Source: Lasioglossum baleicum (lineage: Eukaryota; Arthropoda; Insecta; Hymenoptera; Halictidae). Taken from it: a DNA stretch of 64,000 bases. The position numbers and the translations under genes are program-made. Numbering within the stretch: position 1 is the first letter of the stretch; every line of letters begins with the position of its first letter. The notes beneath the pieces are model-generated. The model did not search any database. It worked only from the letters and a program-made list of their open reading frames with translations, and had not been told where the DNA came from. The stretch lies in assembly GCF_051020765.1 (NCBI RefSeq), contig NW_027469203.1, forward strand, positions 62,001 through 126,000, read 5' to 3'. Positions 24,918 through 36,518 of this stretch are shown piece after piece.

Positions 24918-25680
24918 CGTAATGCGTTATGCGTTATGCGTTATGCGTTATGCGTTATGCGTTATGCGTTATGCGTTATGCGTTATGCGTTATGCGTTAT
25001 GCGTTATGCGTTATGCGTTATGGGCTATGCGTTATGCCTTATGGTTTATACGTTATGCGTTATGCGTTATGCGTTATGCGTTATGCGTTATGCGTTATGC
25101 GTTATGCGTTATGCGTTATGCGTTATGCGTTATGCGTTATGCGTTATGCGTTCTGCGTTATGCGTTATGCGTTATGCGTTATGCGTTATGCGTTATGCGT
25201 TAAGCGTTATGCGTTATGCGTTATGCGTTATGAGTTATGCGTTATGCGTTATGCGTTATGCGTTATGCGTTATGCGTTATGCGTTATGCGTTATGCGTTA
25301 TGCGTTATGCGTTATGCGTTATGCGTTATGCGTTATGCGTTATGCGTTATGCGTTATGCGTTATGCGTTCTGCGTTATGCGTTATGCGTTATGCGTTATG
25401 CGTTATGCGTTAAGCGTTATGCGTTATGCGTTATGCGTTATGAGTTATGCGTTATGCGTTATGCGTTATGCGTTATGCGTTATGCGTTATGCGTTATGCG
25501 TTATGCGTTATGCGTTATGCGTTATGCGTTATGCGTTATGCGTTATGCGTTATGCGTTATGCGTTATGCGTTCAGCGTTATGCGTTATGCGTTAAGCGTT
25601 ATGCGTTATGCGTTATGCGTTATGAGTTATGCGTTATGCGTTATGCGTTATGCGTTATGCGTTATGCGTTATGCGTAATG
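24918..25680. repeat. Family A tail module T, copy 2
   Basis: CGTAATG 24918, GGCTATG block near 25023, then CGTTCTG/CGTTAAG/AGTTATG twice (about 25149-25240 and 25367-25450), CGTTCAG 25569, CGTTAAG, AGTTATG, CGTAATG 25674. Module T copy 3 (28817) follows the same order at an offset of about 3.9 kb. Here the module is followed by family A again, whereas copies 1 and 3 are followed by family C. Confidence 0.92.
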
Positions 25681-26184
25681 CGTTATGCGTTATGCGTTAT
25701 GCGTTATGCGTTATGCGTTATGCGTTATGCGTTATGCGTTATGCGTTATGCGTTATGCGTTATGCGTTAAGCGTTATGCGTTATGCGTTATGCGTTATGC
25801 GTTATGCGTTATGCGTTATGCGTTATGCGTTATGCGTTATGCGTTATGCGTTATGCGTTATGCGTTATGCGTTATGCGTTATGCGTTATGCGTTATGCGT
25901 TATGCGTTATGCGTTATGCGTTATGCGTTATGCGTTATGCGTTATGCGTTATGCGTTATGCGTTATGCGTTATGCGTTATGCGTTATGCGTTATGCGTTA
26001 TGCGTTATGCGTTATGCGTTATGCGTTATGCGTTATGCGTTATGCGTTATGCGTTATGCGTTATGCGTTATGCGTTATGCGTTATGCGTTATGCGTTATG
26101 CGTTATGCGTTATGCGTTATGCGTTATGCGTTATGCGTTATGCGTTATGCGTTATGCGTTATGCGTTATGCGTTATGCGTTATG
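25681..26184. repeat. Run of canonical units between modules T and X
   Basis: Twelve canonical units, one CGTTAAG at 25765, then 59 uninterrupted canonical heptamers (25772-26184). Nothing else is visible here. Confidence 0.9.
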
Positions 26185-27157
26185 CGTAATGCGTTATGCG
26201 TTATGCGTTATGCGTTATGCGTTATGCGTTATGCGTTATGCGTTATGCGTTATGCGTTATGCGTTATGCGTTATGCGTTATGCGTTAAGCGTTATGCGTT
26301 ATGCGTTATGCGTTATGCGGTATGCGTTATGCGTTATGCGTTATGCGTTAGGCGTTATGCGTTATGCGTTATGCGTTATGCGTTATGCGTTATGCGTTAT
26401 GCGTTATGCGTTATGCGTTATGCGTTATGCGTTATGCGTTATGCGTTATGCGTTATGCGTTATGCGTTATGCGTTATGCGTTATGCGTTATGCGTTAGGC
26501 GTTATGCGTTATGCGTTATGCGTTATGCGTTATGCGTTATGCGTTATGCGTTATGCGTTATGCGTTATGCGTTATGCGTTATGGGCTAAGCGTTATGCCT
26601 TATGGTTTATACGTTATGAGTTATGCGTTATGCGTTATGCGTTATGCGTTATGCGTTATGCGTTATGGTTTATACGTTATGAGTTATGCGTTATGCGTTA
26701 TGCGTTATGCGTTATGCGTTATGCGTTATGCGTTATGCGTTATGCGTTATGCGTTATGCGTTATGCGTTATGCGTTATGCGTTATGCGTTATGCCTTATG
26801 GTTTATACGTTATGAGTTATGCGTTATGCGTTATGCGTTATGCGTTATGCGTTATGCGTTATGCGTTATGCGTTATGGGCTAAGCGTTATGCCTTATGGT
26901 TTATACGTTATGCGTTATGCGTTATGCGTTATGCGTTATGCGTTATGCGTTATGCGTTATGCGTTATGCGTTATGCGTTATGCGTTATGCGTTATGCGTT
27001 ATGCGTTATGCGTTATGCGTTATGCGTTATGGGCTAAGCGTTATGCCTTATGGTTTATACGTTATGAGTTATGCGTTATGCGTTATGCGTTATGCGTAAT
27101 GCGTTATGCGTTATGCGTTATGCGTTATGCGTTATGCGTTATGCGTTATGCATTATG
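26185..27157. repeat. Module X, copy 4 (with a 63-bp insertion)
   Basis: CGTAATG 26185, CGTTAAG 26283, CGGTATG 26318, CGTTAGG 26346 and 26493, GGCTAAG 26584, short block 26794, GGCTAAG 26878 and 27032, CGTAATG 27095, CATTATG 27151. Spacings in heptamers are 14, 5, 4, 21, 13, 30, 12, 22, 9, 8. The single change from copy 3 is nine extra heptamers in the sixth interval. That interval contains a truncated compound block: GTTTATA at 26668 preceded by a canonical unit instead of CCTTATG, then AGTTATG at 26682. Confidence 0.94.
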
Positions 27158-28816
27158 CGTTATGCGTTATGCGTTATGCGTTATGCGTTATGCGTTATGC
27201 GTTATGCGTTATGCGTTATGCGTTATGCGTTATGCGTTATGCGTTATGCGTTATGCGTTATGCGTTATGCGTTATGCGTTATGCGTTATGCGTTATGCGT
27301 TATGCGTTATGCGTTATGCGTTATGCGTTATGCGTTATGCGTTATGCGTTATGCGTTATGCGTTATGCGTTATGCGTTATGCGTTATGCGTTATGCGTTA
27401 TGCGTTATGCGTTATGCGTTATGCGTTATGCGTTATGCGTTATGCGTTATGCGTTATGGGCTATGCGTTATGCCTTATGGTTTATACGTTATGCGTTATG
27501 CGTTATGCGTTATGCGTTATGCGTTATGCGTTATGCGTTATGCGTTATGCGTTATGCGTTATGCGTTATGCGTTCTGCGTTATGCGTTATGCGTTATGCG
27601 TTATGCGTTATGCGTTATGCGTTATGCGTTATGCGTTATGCGTTATGCGTTATGCGTTATGCGTTATGCGTAATGCGTTATGCGTTATGCGTTATGCGTT
27701 ATGCGTTATGCGTTATGCGTTATGCGTTATGCGTTATGCGTTATGCGTTATGCGTTATGCGTTAAGCGTTATGCGTTATGCGTTATGCGTTATGCGGTAT
27801 GCGTTATGCGTTATGCGTTATGCGTTAGGCGTTATGCGTTATGCGTTATGCGTTATGCGTTATGCGTTATGCGTTATGCGTTATGCGTTATGCGTTATGC
27901 GTTATGCGTTATGCGTTATGCGTTATGCGTTATGCGTTATGCCTTATGCGTTATGCGTTATGCGTTATGCGTTATGCGTTATGCGTTATGCGTTATGCGT
28001 TATGCGTTATGCGTTATGCGTTATGCGTTATGCGTTATGCGTTATGCGTTATGCGTTATGCGTTATGCGTTATGCGTTATGCGTTATGCGTTATGCGTTA
28101 TGCGTTATGCGTTATGCGTTATGCGTTATGCGTTATGCGTTATGCGTTATGCGTTATGCGTTATGCGTTATGCGTTATGCGTTATGCGTTATGCGTTATG
28201 CGTTATGCGTTATGCGTTATGCGTTATGCGTTATGCGTTATGCGTTATGCGTTATGCGTTATGCGTTATGCGTTATGCGTTATGCGTTATGCGTTATGGG
28301 CTAAGCGTTATGCCTTATGGTTTATACGTTATGAGTTATGCGTTATGCGTTATGCGTTATGCGTTATGCGTTATGCGTTATGCGTTATGCGTTATGCGTT
28401 ATGCGTTATGCGTTATGCGTTATGCGTTATGCGTTATGCGTTATGCGTTATGCGTTATGCGTTATGCGTTATGCGTTATGCGTTATGCGTTATGCGTTAT
28501 GCGTTATGCGTTATGCGTTATGCGTTATGCGTTATGCGTTATGCCTTATGGTTTATACGTTATGAGTTATGCGTTATGCGTTATGCGTTATGCGTTATGC
28601 GTTATGCGTTATGCGTTATGGGCTAAGCGTTATGCCTTATGGTTTATACGTTATGCGTTATGCGTTATGCGTTATGCGTTATGCGTTATGCGTTATGCGT
28701 TATGCGTTATGCGTTATGCGTTATGCGTTATGCGTTATGCGTTATGCGTTATGCGTTATGCGTTATGGGCTAAGCGTTATGCCTTATGGTTTATACGTTA
28801 TGAGTTATGCGTTATG
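27158..28816. repeat. Family A module Y, further copy
   Basis: GGCTATG block near 27458, CGTTCTG near 27571, CGTAATG 27669, CGTTAAG near 27762, CGGTATG near 27795, CGTTAGG near 27826, lone CCTTATG near 27940, GGCTAAG near 28298, short block near 28543, GGCTAAG near 28622 and 28770. It follows the copy at 23,237-24,917 at an offset that grows from about 3,857 to about 3,900 bp, the growth coming from extra canonical units. Confidence 0.9.
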
Positions 28817-29586
28817 CGTAATGCGTTATGCGTTATGCGTTATGCGTTATGCGTTATGCGTTATGCGTTATGCGTTATGCGTTATGCGTTATGCGTTATG
28901 CGTTATGCGTTATGCGTTATGGGCTATGCGTTATGCCTTATGGTTTATACGTTATGCGTTATGCGTTATGCGTTATGCGTTATGCGTTATGCGTTATGCG
29001 TTATGCGTTATGCGTTATGCGTTATGCGTTATGCGTTATGCGTTATGCGTTCTGCGTTATGCGTTATGCGTTATGCGTTATGCGTTATGCGTTATGCGTT
29101 AAGCGTTATGCGTTATGCGTTATGCGTTATGAGTTATGCGTTATGCGTTATGCGTTATGCGTTATGCGTTATGCGTTATGCGTTATGCGTTATGCGTTAT
29201 GCGTTATGCGTTATGCGTTATGCGTTATGCGTTATGCGTTATGCGTTATGCGTTATGCGTTATGCGTTCTGCGTTATGCGTTATGCGTTATGCGTTATGC
29301 GTTATGCGTTATGCGTTAAGCGTTATGCGTTATGCGTTATGCGTTATGAGTTATGCGTTATGCGTTATGCGTTATGCGTTATGCGTTATGCGTTATGCGT
29401 TATGCGTTATGCGTTATGCGTTATGCGTTATGCGTTATGCGTTATGCGTTATGCGTTATGCGTTATGCGTTATGCGTTCAGCGTTATGCGTTATGCGTTA
29501 AGCGTTATGCGTTATGCGTTATGCGTTATGAGTTATGCGTTATGCGTTATGCGTTATGCGTTATGCGTTATGCGTTATGCGTAATG
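28817..29586. repeat. Family A tail module T, copy 3
   Basis: CGTAATG 28817, GGCTATG block near 28922, two CGTTCTG/CGTTAAG/AGTTATG sets, CGTTCAG 29475, AGTTATG, CGTAATG 29580. The CGTTCAG-to-CGTAATG distance is 105 bp as in copies 1 and 2. Family C begins immediately after, as it does after copy 1. Confidence 0.92.
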
Positions 29587-32500
29587 CGTTATGCGTTATG
29601 CGTTATGCGTTATGCGTTATGCGTTATGCGTTATGCGTTATGCGTTATGCGTTATGCGTTATGCGTTATGCGTTATGCGTTAAGCGTTATGCGTTATGCG
29701 TTATGCGTTATGCGTTATGCGTTATGCGTTATGCGTTATGCGTTTTGCGTTATGCGTTATGCGTTATACGTTATGCGTTATGCGTTACGCGTTATGCGTT
29801 ATGCGTTATGCGTTATGCGTTATGCGTTATGCGTTATGCGTTATGCGTTATGCGTTATGCGTTATGCGTTATGCGTTATGCGTTATGCGTTATGCGTTAT
29901 GCGTTATGCGTTATGCGTTATGCGTTATGCGTTATGCGTTATGCGTTATGCGTTATGCGTTATGCGTTATGCGTTATGCGTTATGCGTTATGCGTTATGC
30001 GTTATGCGTTATGCGTTATGCGTTATGCGTTATGCGTTATGCGTTATGCGTTGTGCGTTATGCGTAATGCGTTATGCGTTATGCGTTATGCGTTATGCGT
30101 TATGCGTTATGCGTTATGCGTTATGCGTTATGCGTTAAGCGTTATGCGTTATGCGTTATGCGTCAAGCGTTATCCGTTATGCGTTATGCGTTATGCGTTA
30201 TGCGTTATGCGTTAAGCGTTATGCGTTTGCGTTATGCGTAATGCGTTATGCGTTATGCGTTATGCGTTATGCGTTAAGCGTTATGCGTTATGCGTTATGC
30301 GTTATGCGTTATGCGTTATGCGTTGTGCGTTATGCGTAATGCGTTATGCGTTATGCGTTATGCGTTATGCGTTATGCGTTATGCGTTATGCGTTATGCGT
30401 TAAGCGTTATGCGTTATGCGTTATGCGTTATGCGTCAAGCGTTATCCGTTATGCGTTATGCGTTATGCGTTATGCGTTATGCGTTATGCGTTATGCGTTA
30501 AGCGTTATGCGTTATGCGTTATGCGTCAAGCGTTATCCGTTATGCGTTATGCGTTATGCGTTATGCGTTATGCGTTAAGCGTTATGCGTTATGCGTTATG
30601 CGTTATGCGTTATGCGTTATGCGTTATGCGTTATGCGTTATGCGTTATGCGTTATGCGTTATGCGTTATGCGTTGTGCGTTATGCGTTATGCGTTATGCG
30701 TTATGCGTTATGCGTTATGCGTTATGCGTTGTGCGTTATGCGTTATGCGTTATGCGTTATGCGTTATGCGTTATGCGTTATGCGTTATGCGTTATGCGTT
30801 ATGCGTTATGCGTTATGCGTTATGCGTTATGCGTTATGCGTTATGCGTTGTGCGTTATGCGTTATGCGTTCTGCGTTATGCGTTATGCGTTATGCGTTAT
30901 GCGTTATGCGTTATGCGTTATGCGTTATGCGTTATGCGTTATGCGTTATGCGTTATGCGTTATGCGTTATGCGTTATGCGTTATGCGTTATGCGTTAAGC
31001 GTTATGCGTTATGCGTTATGCGTCAAGCGTTATCCGTTATGCGTTATGCGTTATGCGTTATGCGTTATGCGTTAAGCGTTATGCGTTATGCGTTATGCGT
31101 TATGCGTTATGCGTTATGCGTTATGCGTTATGCGTTATGCGTTATGCGTTATGCGTTATGCGTTATGCGTTATGCGTTGTGCGTTATGCGTTATGCGTTC
31201 TGCGTTATGCGTTATGCGTTATGCGTTATGCGTTATGCGTTATGCGTTATGCGTTATGCGTTATGCGTTATGCGTTATGCGTTATGCGTTATGCGTTATG
31301 CGTTATGCGTTATGCGTTATGCGTTATGCGTTATGCGTTATGCGTTATGCGTTATGCGTTATGCGTTATGCGTTATGCGTTATGCGTTATGCGTTATGCG
31401 TTATGCGTTATGCGTTATGCGTTATGCGTTATGCGTTATGCGTTATGCGTTATGCGTTATGCGTTATGCGTTATGCGTTATGCGTTATGCGTTATGCGTT
31501 TTGCGTTATGCGTTATGCGTTATACGTTATGCGTTATGCGTTACGCGTTATGCGTTATGCGTTATGCGTTATGCGTTATGCGTTATGCGTTATGCGTTAT
31601 GCGTTATGCGTTATGCGTTATGCGTTATGCGTTATGCGTTATGCGTTATGCGTTATGCGTTGTGCGTTGTGCGTTATGCGTAATGCGTTATGCGTTATGC
31701 GTTATGCGTTATGCGTTATGCGTTATGCGTTATGCGTTATGCGTTATGCGTTATGCGTTATGCGTTATGCGTCAAGCGTTATCCGTTATGCGTTATGCGT
31801 TATGCGTTATGCGTTATGCGTTAAGCGTTATGCGTTTGCGTTATGCGTAATGCGTTATGCGTTATGCGTTATGCGTTATGCGTTATGCGTTAAGCGTTAT
31901 GCGTTATGCGTTATGCGTTATGCGTTATGCGTTATGCGTTGTGCGTTATGCGTAATGCGTTATGCGTTATGCGTTATGCGTTATGCGTTATGCGTTATGC
32001 GTTATGCGTTATGCGTTATGCGTTATGCGTTATGCGTTAAGCGTTATGCGTTATGCGTTATGCGTAATGCGTTATGCGTTATGCGTTATGCGTTATGCGT
32101 TATGCGTTATGCGTTATGCGTTATGCGTTATGCGTTATGCGTTATGCGTTAAGCGTTATGCGTTATGCGTTATGCGTTATGCGTTATGCGTTATGCGTTA
32201 TGCGTTATGCGTTTTGCGTTATGCGTTATGCGTTATACGTTATGCGTTATGCGTTACGCGTTACGCGTTATGCGTTATGCGTTATGCGTTATGCGTTATG
32301 CGTTATGCGTTATGCGTTATGCGTTATGCGTTATGCGTTATGCGTTATGCGTTATGCGTTATGCGTTATGCGTTATGCGTTATGCGTTATGCGTTATGCG
32401 TTATGCGTTATGCGTTATGCGTTATGCGTTATGCGTTATGCGTTATGCGTTATGCGTTGTGCGTTATGCGTAATGCGTTATGCGTTATGCGTTATGCGTT

Positions 32501-35349
32501 ATGCGTTATGCGTTATGCGTTATGCGTTATGCGTTATGCGTTATGCGTTATGCGTTATGCGTTAAGCGTTATGCGTTATGCGTTATGCGTCAAGCGTTAT
32601 CCGTTATGCGTTATGCGTTATGCGTTATGCGTTAAGCGTTTGCGTTATGCGTAATGCGTTATGCGTTATGCGTTATGCGTTATGCGTTAAGCGTTATGCG
32701 TTATGCGTTATGCGTTATGCGTTATGCGTTATGCGTTGTGCGTTATGCGTAATGCGTTATGCGTTATGCGTTATGCGTTATGCGTTATGCGTTATGCGTT
32801 ATGCGTTATGCGTTATGCGTTAAGCGTTATGCGTTATGCGTTATGCGTTATGCGTCAAGCGTTATCCGTTATGCGTTATGCGTTATGCGTTATGCGTTAT
32901 GCGTTATGCGTTAAGCGTTATGCGTTATGCGTTATGCGTCAAGCGTTATCCGTTATGCGTTATGCGTTATGCGTTATGCGTTAAGCGTTATGCGTTATGC
33001 GTTATGCGTTATGCGTTATGCGTTATGCGTTATGCGTTATGCGTTATGCGTTATGCGTTATGCGTTATGCGTTATGCGTTATGCGTTATGCGTTATGCGT
33101 TGTGCGTTATGCGTTATGCGTTATGCGTTATGCGTTATGCGTTATGCGTTATGCGTTGTGCGTTATGCGTTATGCGTTATGCGTTATGCGTTATGCGTTA
33201 TGCGTTATGCGTTATGCGTTATGCGTTATGCGTTATGCGTTATGCGTTATGCGTTATGCGTTATGCGTTATGCGTTATGCGTTATGCGTTATGCGTTATG
33301 CGTTATGCGTTATGCGTTATGCGTTATGCGTTATGCGTTATGCGTTATGCGTTATGCGTTATGCGTTATGCGTTATGCGTTATGCGTTATGCGTTATGCG
33401 TTATGCGTTGTGCGTTATGCGTAATGCGTTATGCGTTATGCGTTATGCGTTATGCGTTATGCGTTATGCGTTATGCGTTATGCGTTAAGCGTTATGCGTT
33501 ATGCGTTATGCGTCAAGCGTTATCCGTTATGCGTTATGCGTTATGCGTTATGCGTTATGCGTTATGCGTTAAGCGTTATGCGTTTGCGTTATGCGTAATG
33601 CGTTATGCGTTATGCGTTATGCGTTATGCGTTAAGCGTTATGCGTTATGCGTTATGCGTTATGCGTTATGCGTTATGCGTTGTGCGTTATGCGTAATGCG
33701 TTATGCGTTATGCGTTATGCGTTATGCGTTATGCGTTATGCGTTATGCGTTATGCGTTAAGCGTTATGCGTTATGCGTTATGCGTTATGCGTCAAGCGTT
33801 ATCCGTTATGCGTTATGCGTTATGCGTTATGCGTTATGCGTTATGCGTTATGCGTTAAGCGTTATGCGTTATGCGTTATGCGTCAAGCGTTATCCGTTAT
33901 GCGTTATGCGTTATGCGTTATGCGTTATGCGTTAAGCGTTATGCGTTATGCGTTATGCGTTATGCGTTATGCGTTATGCGTTATGCGTTATGCGTTATGC
34001 GTTATGCGTTATGCGTTATGCGTTATGCGTTATGCGTTGTGCGTTATGCGTTATGCGTTCTGCGTTATGCGTTATGCGTTATGCGTTATGCGTTATGCGT
34101 TATGCGTTATGCGTTATGCGTTATGCGTTATGCGTTATGCGTTATGCGTTATGCGTTATGCGTTATGCGTTATGCGTTATGCGTTATGCGTTATGCGTTA
34201 TGCGTTATGCGTTATGCGTTATGCGTTATGCGTTATGCGTTATGCGTTATGCGTTATGCGTTATGCGTTATGCGTTATGCGTTATGCGTTATGCGTTATG
34301 CGTTATGCGTTATGCGTTATGCGTTATGCGTTATGCGTTATGCGTTATGCGTTATGCGTTATGCGTTATGCGTTATGCGTTATGCGTTATGCGTTATGCG
34401 TTATGCGTCAAGCGTTATCCGTTATGCGTTATGCGTTATGCGTTATGCGTTATGCGTTATGCGTTATGCGTTAAGCGTTATGCGTTATGCGTTATGCGTC
34501 AAGCGTTATCCGTTATGCGTTATGCGTTATGCGTTATGCGTTATGCGTTAAGCGTTATGCGTTATGCGTTATGCGTTATGCGTTATGCGTTATGCGTTAT
34601 GCGTTATGCGTTATGCGTTATGCGTTATGCGTTATGCGTTATGCGTTATGCGTTATGCGTTGTGCGTTATGCGTTATGCGTTATGCGTTATGCGTTATGC
34701 GTTATGCGTTATGCGTTGTGCGTTATGCGTTATGCGTTATGCGTTATGCGTTATGCGTTATGCGTTATGCGTTATGCGTTATGCGTTATGCGTTATGCGT
34801 TATGCGTTATGCGTTATGCGTTATGCGTTATGCGTTATGCGTTATGCGTTATGCGTTATGCGTTATGCGTTATGCGTTATGCGTTATGCGTTATGCGTTA
34901 TGCGTTATGCGTTATGCGTTATGCGTTATGCGTTATGCGTTATGCGTTATGCGTTATGCGTTGTGCGTTATGCGTAATGCGTTATGCGTTATGCGTTATG
35001 CGTTATGCGTTATGCGTTATGCGTTATGCGTTATGCGTTATGCGTTAAGCGTTATGCGTTATGCGTTATGCGTCAAGCGTTATCCGTTATGCGTTATGCG
35101 TTATGCGTTATGCGTTATGCGTTAAGCGTTATGCGTTTGCGTTATGCGTAATGCGTTATGCGTTATGCGTTATGCGTTATGCGTTAAGCGTTATGCGTTT
35201 TGCGTTATGCGTTATGCGTTATGCGTTATGCGTTGTGCGTTATGCGTAATGCGTTATGCGTTATGCGTTATGCGTTATGCGTTATGCGTTATGCGTTATG
35301 CGTTAAGCGTTATGCGTTATGCGTTATGCGTTATGCGTCAAGCGTTATC
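29587..35349. repeat. Family C domain, copy 2
   Basis: After 13 canonical units and CGTTAAG at 29678 come repeated family C modules: CGTCAAG-CGTTATC pairs near 30161, 30432, 30524, 31021, 31770, 32588, 32853, 32937, 33511, 33790, 33881, 34406, 34497, 35071 and 35336; CGTTGTG units throughout; and CGTTTG 6-mers at 30224, 31833, 32637, 33581 and 35134. The spacing of the 6-mers (1609, 804, 944, 1553 bp) suggests a module of roughly 0.8-1 kb with skipped or merged copies. The domain ends with a CGTCAAG-CGTTATC pair at 35336-35349. Confidence 0.9.
29741..29796 (+). repeat. Family C sub-block with CGTTTTG, CGTTATA and CGTTACG
   Basis: Within about 55 bp: CGTTTTG 29741, CGTTATA near 29762, CGTTACG near 29783, separated by canonical units. 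Copies start at 31497 and 32210. In the 32210 copy CGTTACG is doubled. The CGTTACG unit followed by a canonical unit creates the hexamer ACGCGT. Confidence 0.88.
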
Positions 35350-35797
35350 CGTTATGCGTTATGCGTTATGCGTTATGCGTTATGCGTTATGCGTTATGCG
35401 TTATGCGTTATGCGTTATGCGTTATGCGTTATGCGTTATGCGTTATGCGTTATGCGTTATGCGTTATGCGTTATGCGTTATGCGTTATGCGTTATGCGTT
35501 ATGCGTTATGCGTTATGCGTTATGCGTTATGCGTTATGCGTTATGCGTTATGCGTTATGCGTTATGCGTTATGCGTTATGCGTTATGCGTTATGCGTTAT
35601 GCGTTATGCGTTATGCGTTATGCGTTATGCGTTATGCGTTATGCGTTATGCGTTATGCGTTATGCGTTATGCGTTATGCGTTATGCGTTATGCGTTATGC
35701 GTTATGCGTTATGCGTTATGCGTTATGCGTTATGCGTTATGCGTTATGCGTTATGCGTTATGCGTTATGCGTTATGCGTTATGCGTTATGCGTTATG
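35350..35797. repeat. Pure canonical run (64 heptamers)
   Basis: 448 bp of canonical units between the last family C pair and a CGTTAAG-CCTTATG pair at 35798. Nothing else is visible here. Confidence 0.9.
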
Positions 35798-36406
35798 CGT
35801 TAAGCCTTATGCGTTATGCGTTATGCGTTATGCGTTATGCGTTATGCGTTATGGGCTAAGCGTTATGCCTTATGGTTTATACGTTATGAGTTATGCGTTA
35901 TGCGTTATGCGTTATGCGTTATGCGTTATGCGTTATGCGTTATGCGTTATGCGTTATGCGTTATGCGTTATGCGTTATGCGTTATGCGTTATGCGTTATG
36001 CGTTATGCGTTATGCGTTATGCGTTATGCGTTATGCGTTATGCGTTATGCGTTAAGCGTTATGCGTTATGCGTTATGCGTTATGCGTTATGCGTTATGCG
36101 TTATGCGTTATGCGTTATGCGTTATGCGTTATGCGTTATGCGTTATGCGTTATGCGTTATGCGTTATGCGTTATGCGTTATGCGTTATGCGTTATGCGTT
36201 ATGCGTTATGCGTTATGCGTTATGCGTTATGCGTTATGCGTTATGCGTTATGCGTTATGCGTTATGCGTTATGCGTTATGCGTTATGCGTTATGCGTTAT
36301 GCGTTATGCGTTATGCGTTATGCGTTATGCGTTATGCGTTATGCGTTATGCGTTATGCGTTATGCGTTATGCGTTATGCGTTATGCGTTATGCGTTATGC
36401 GTTATG
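35798..36406. repeat. Transition between families C and D
   Basis: CGTTAAG 35798 directly followed by CCTTATG 35805, a family A type GGCTAAG block with AGTTATG at 35854, a CGTTAAG near 36050, then 50 or so canonical units up to the first D marker at 36407. The single A-type block looks like a remnant of family A at the C/D junction. Confidence 0.85.
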
Positions 36407-36518
36407 CGTTACGCGTTAAGCGTTATGCGTAACGGGTTATGCGTTATGCGTTATGCGTTATGCGTTATGACTTTTGCATTATGCGTTGTGCGTTATGTGT
36501 TATGCGTTATGGGTTATG
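36407..36518 (+). repeat. D marker, copy 1 (112 bp, 16 heptamers)
   Basis: Nine of sixteen units are non-canonical, the densest variant island in the window. Units: CGTTACG 36407, CGTTAAG 36414, canonical, CGTAACG 36428, GGTTATG 36435, four canonical, ACTTTTG 36470, CATTATG 36477, CGTTGTG 36484, canonical, TGTTATG 36498, canonical, GGTTATG 36512. The other copies start at 44098, 45519, 47807, 50977 and 53307, each with ACTTTTG at +63. The first five units parallel the B signature. Confidence 0.95.

Noticed and set aside
36407..36518. D marker as a transposon end, CENP-B box or gene fragment
   Set aside because: It stays in the heptamer register, each unit is within a few substitutions of canonical, there is no terminal inverted repeat or target-site duplication, and no match to the CENP-B box core.
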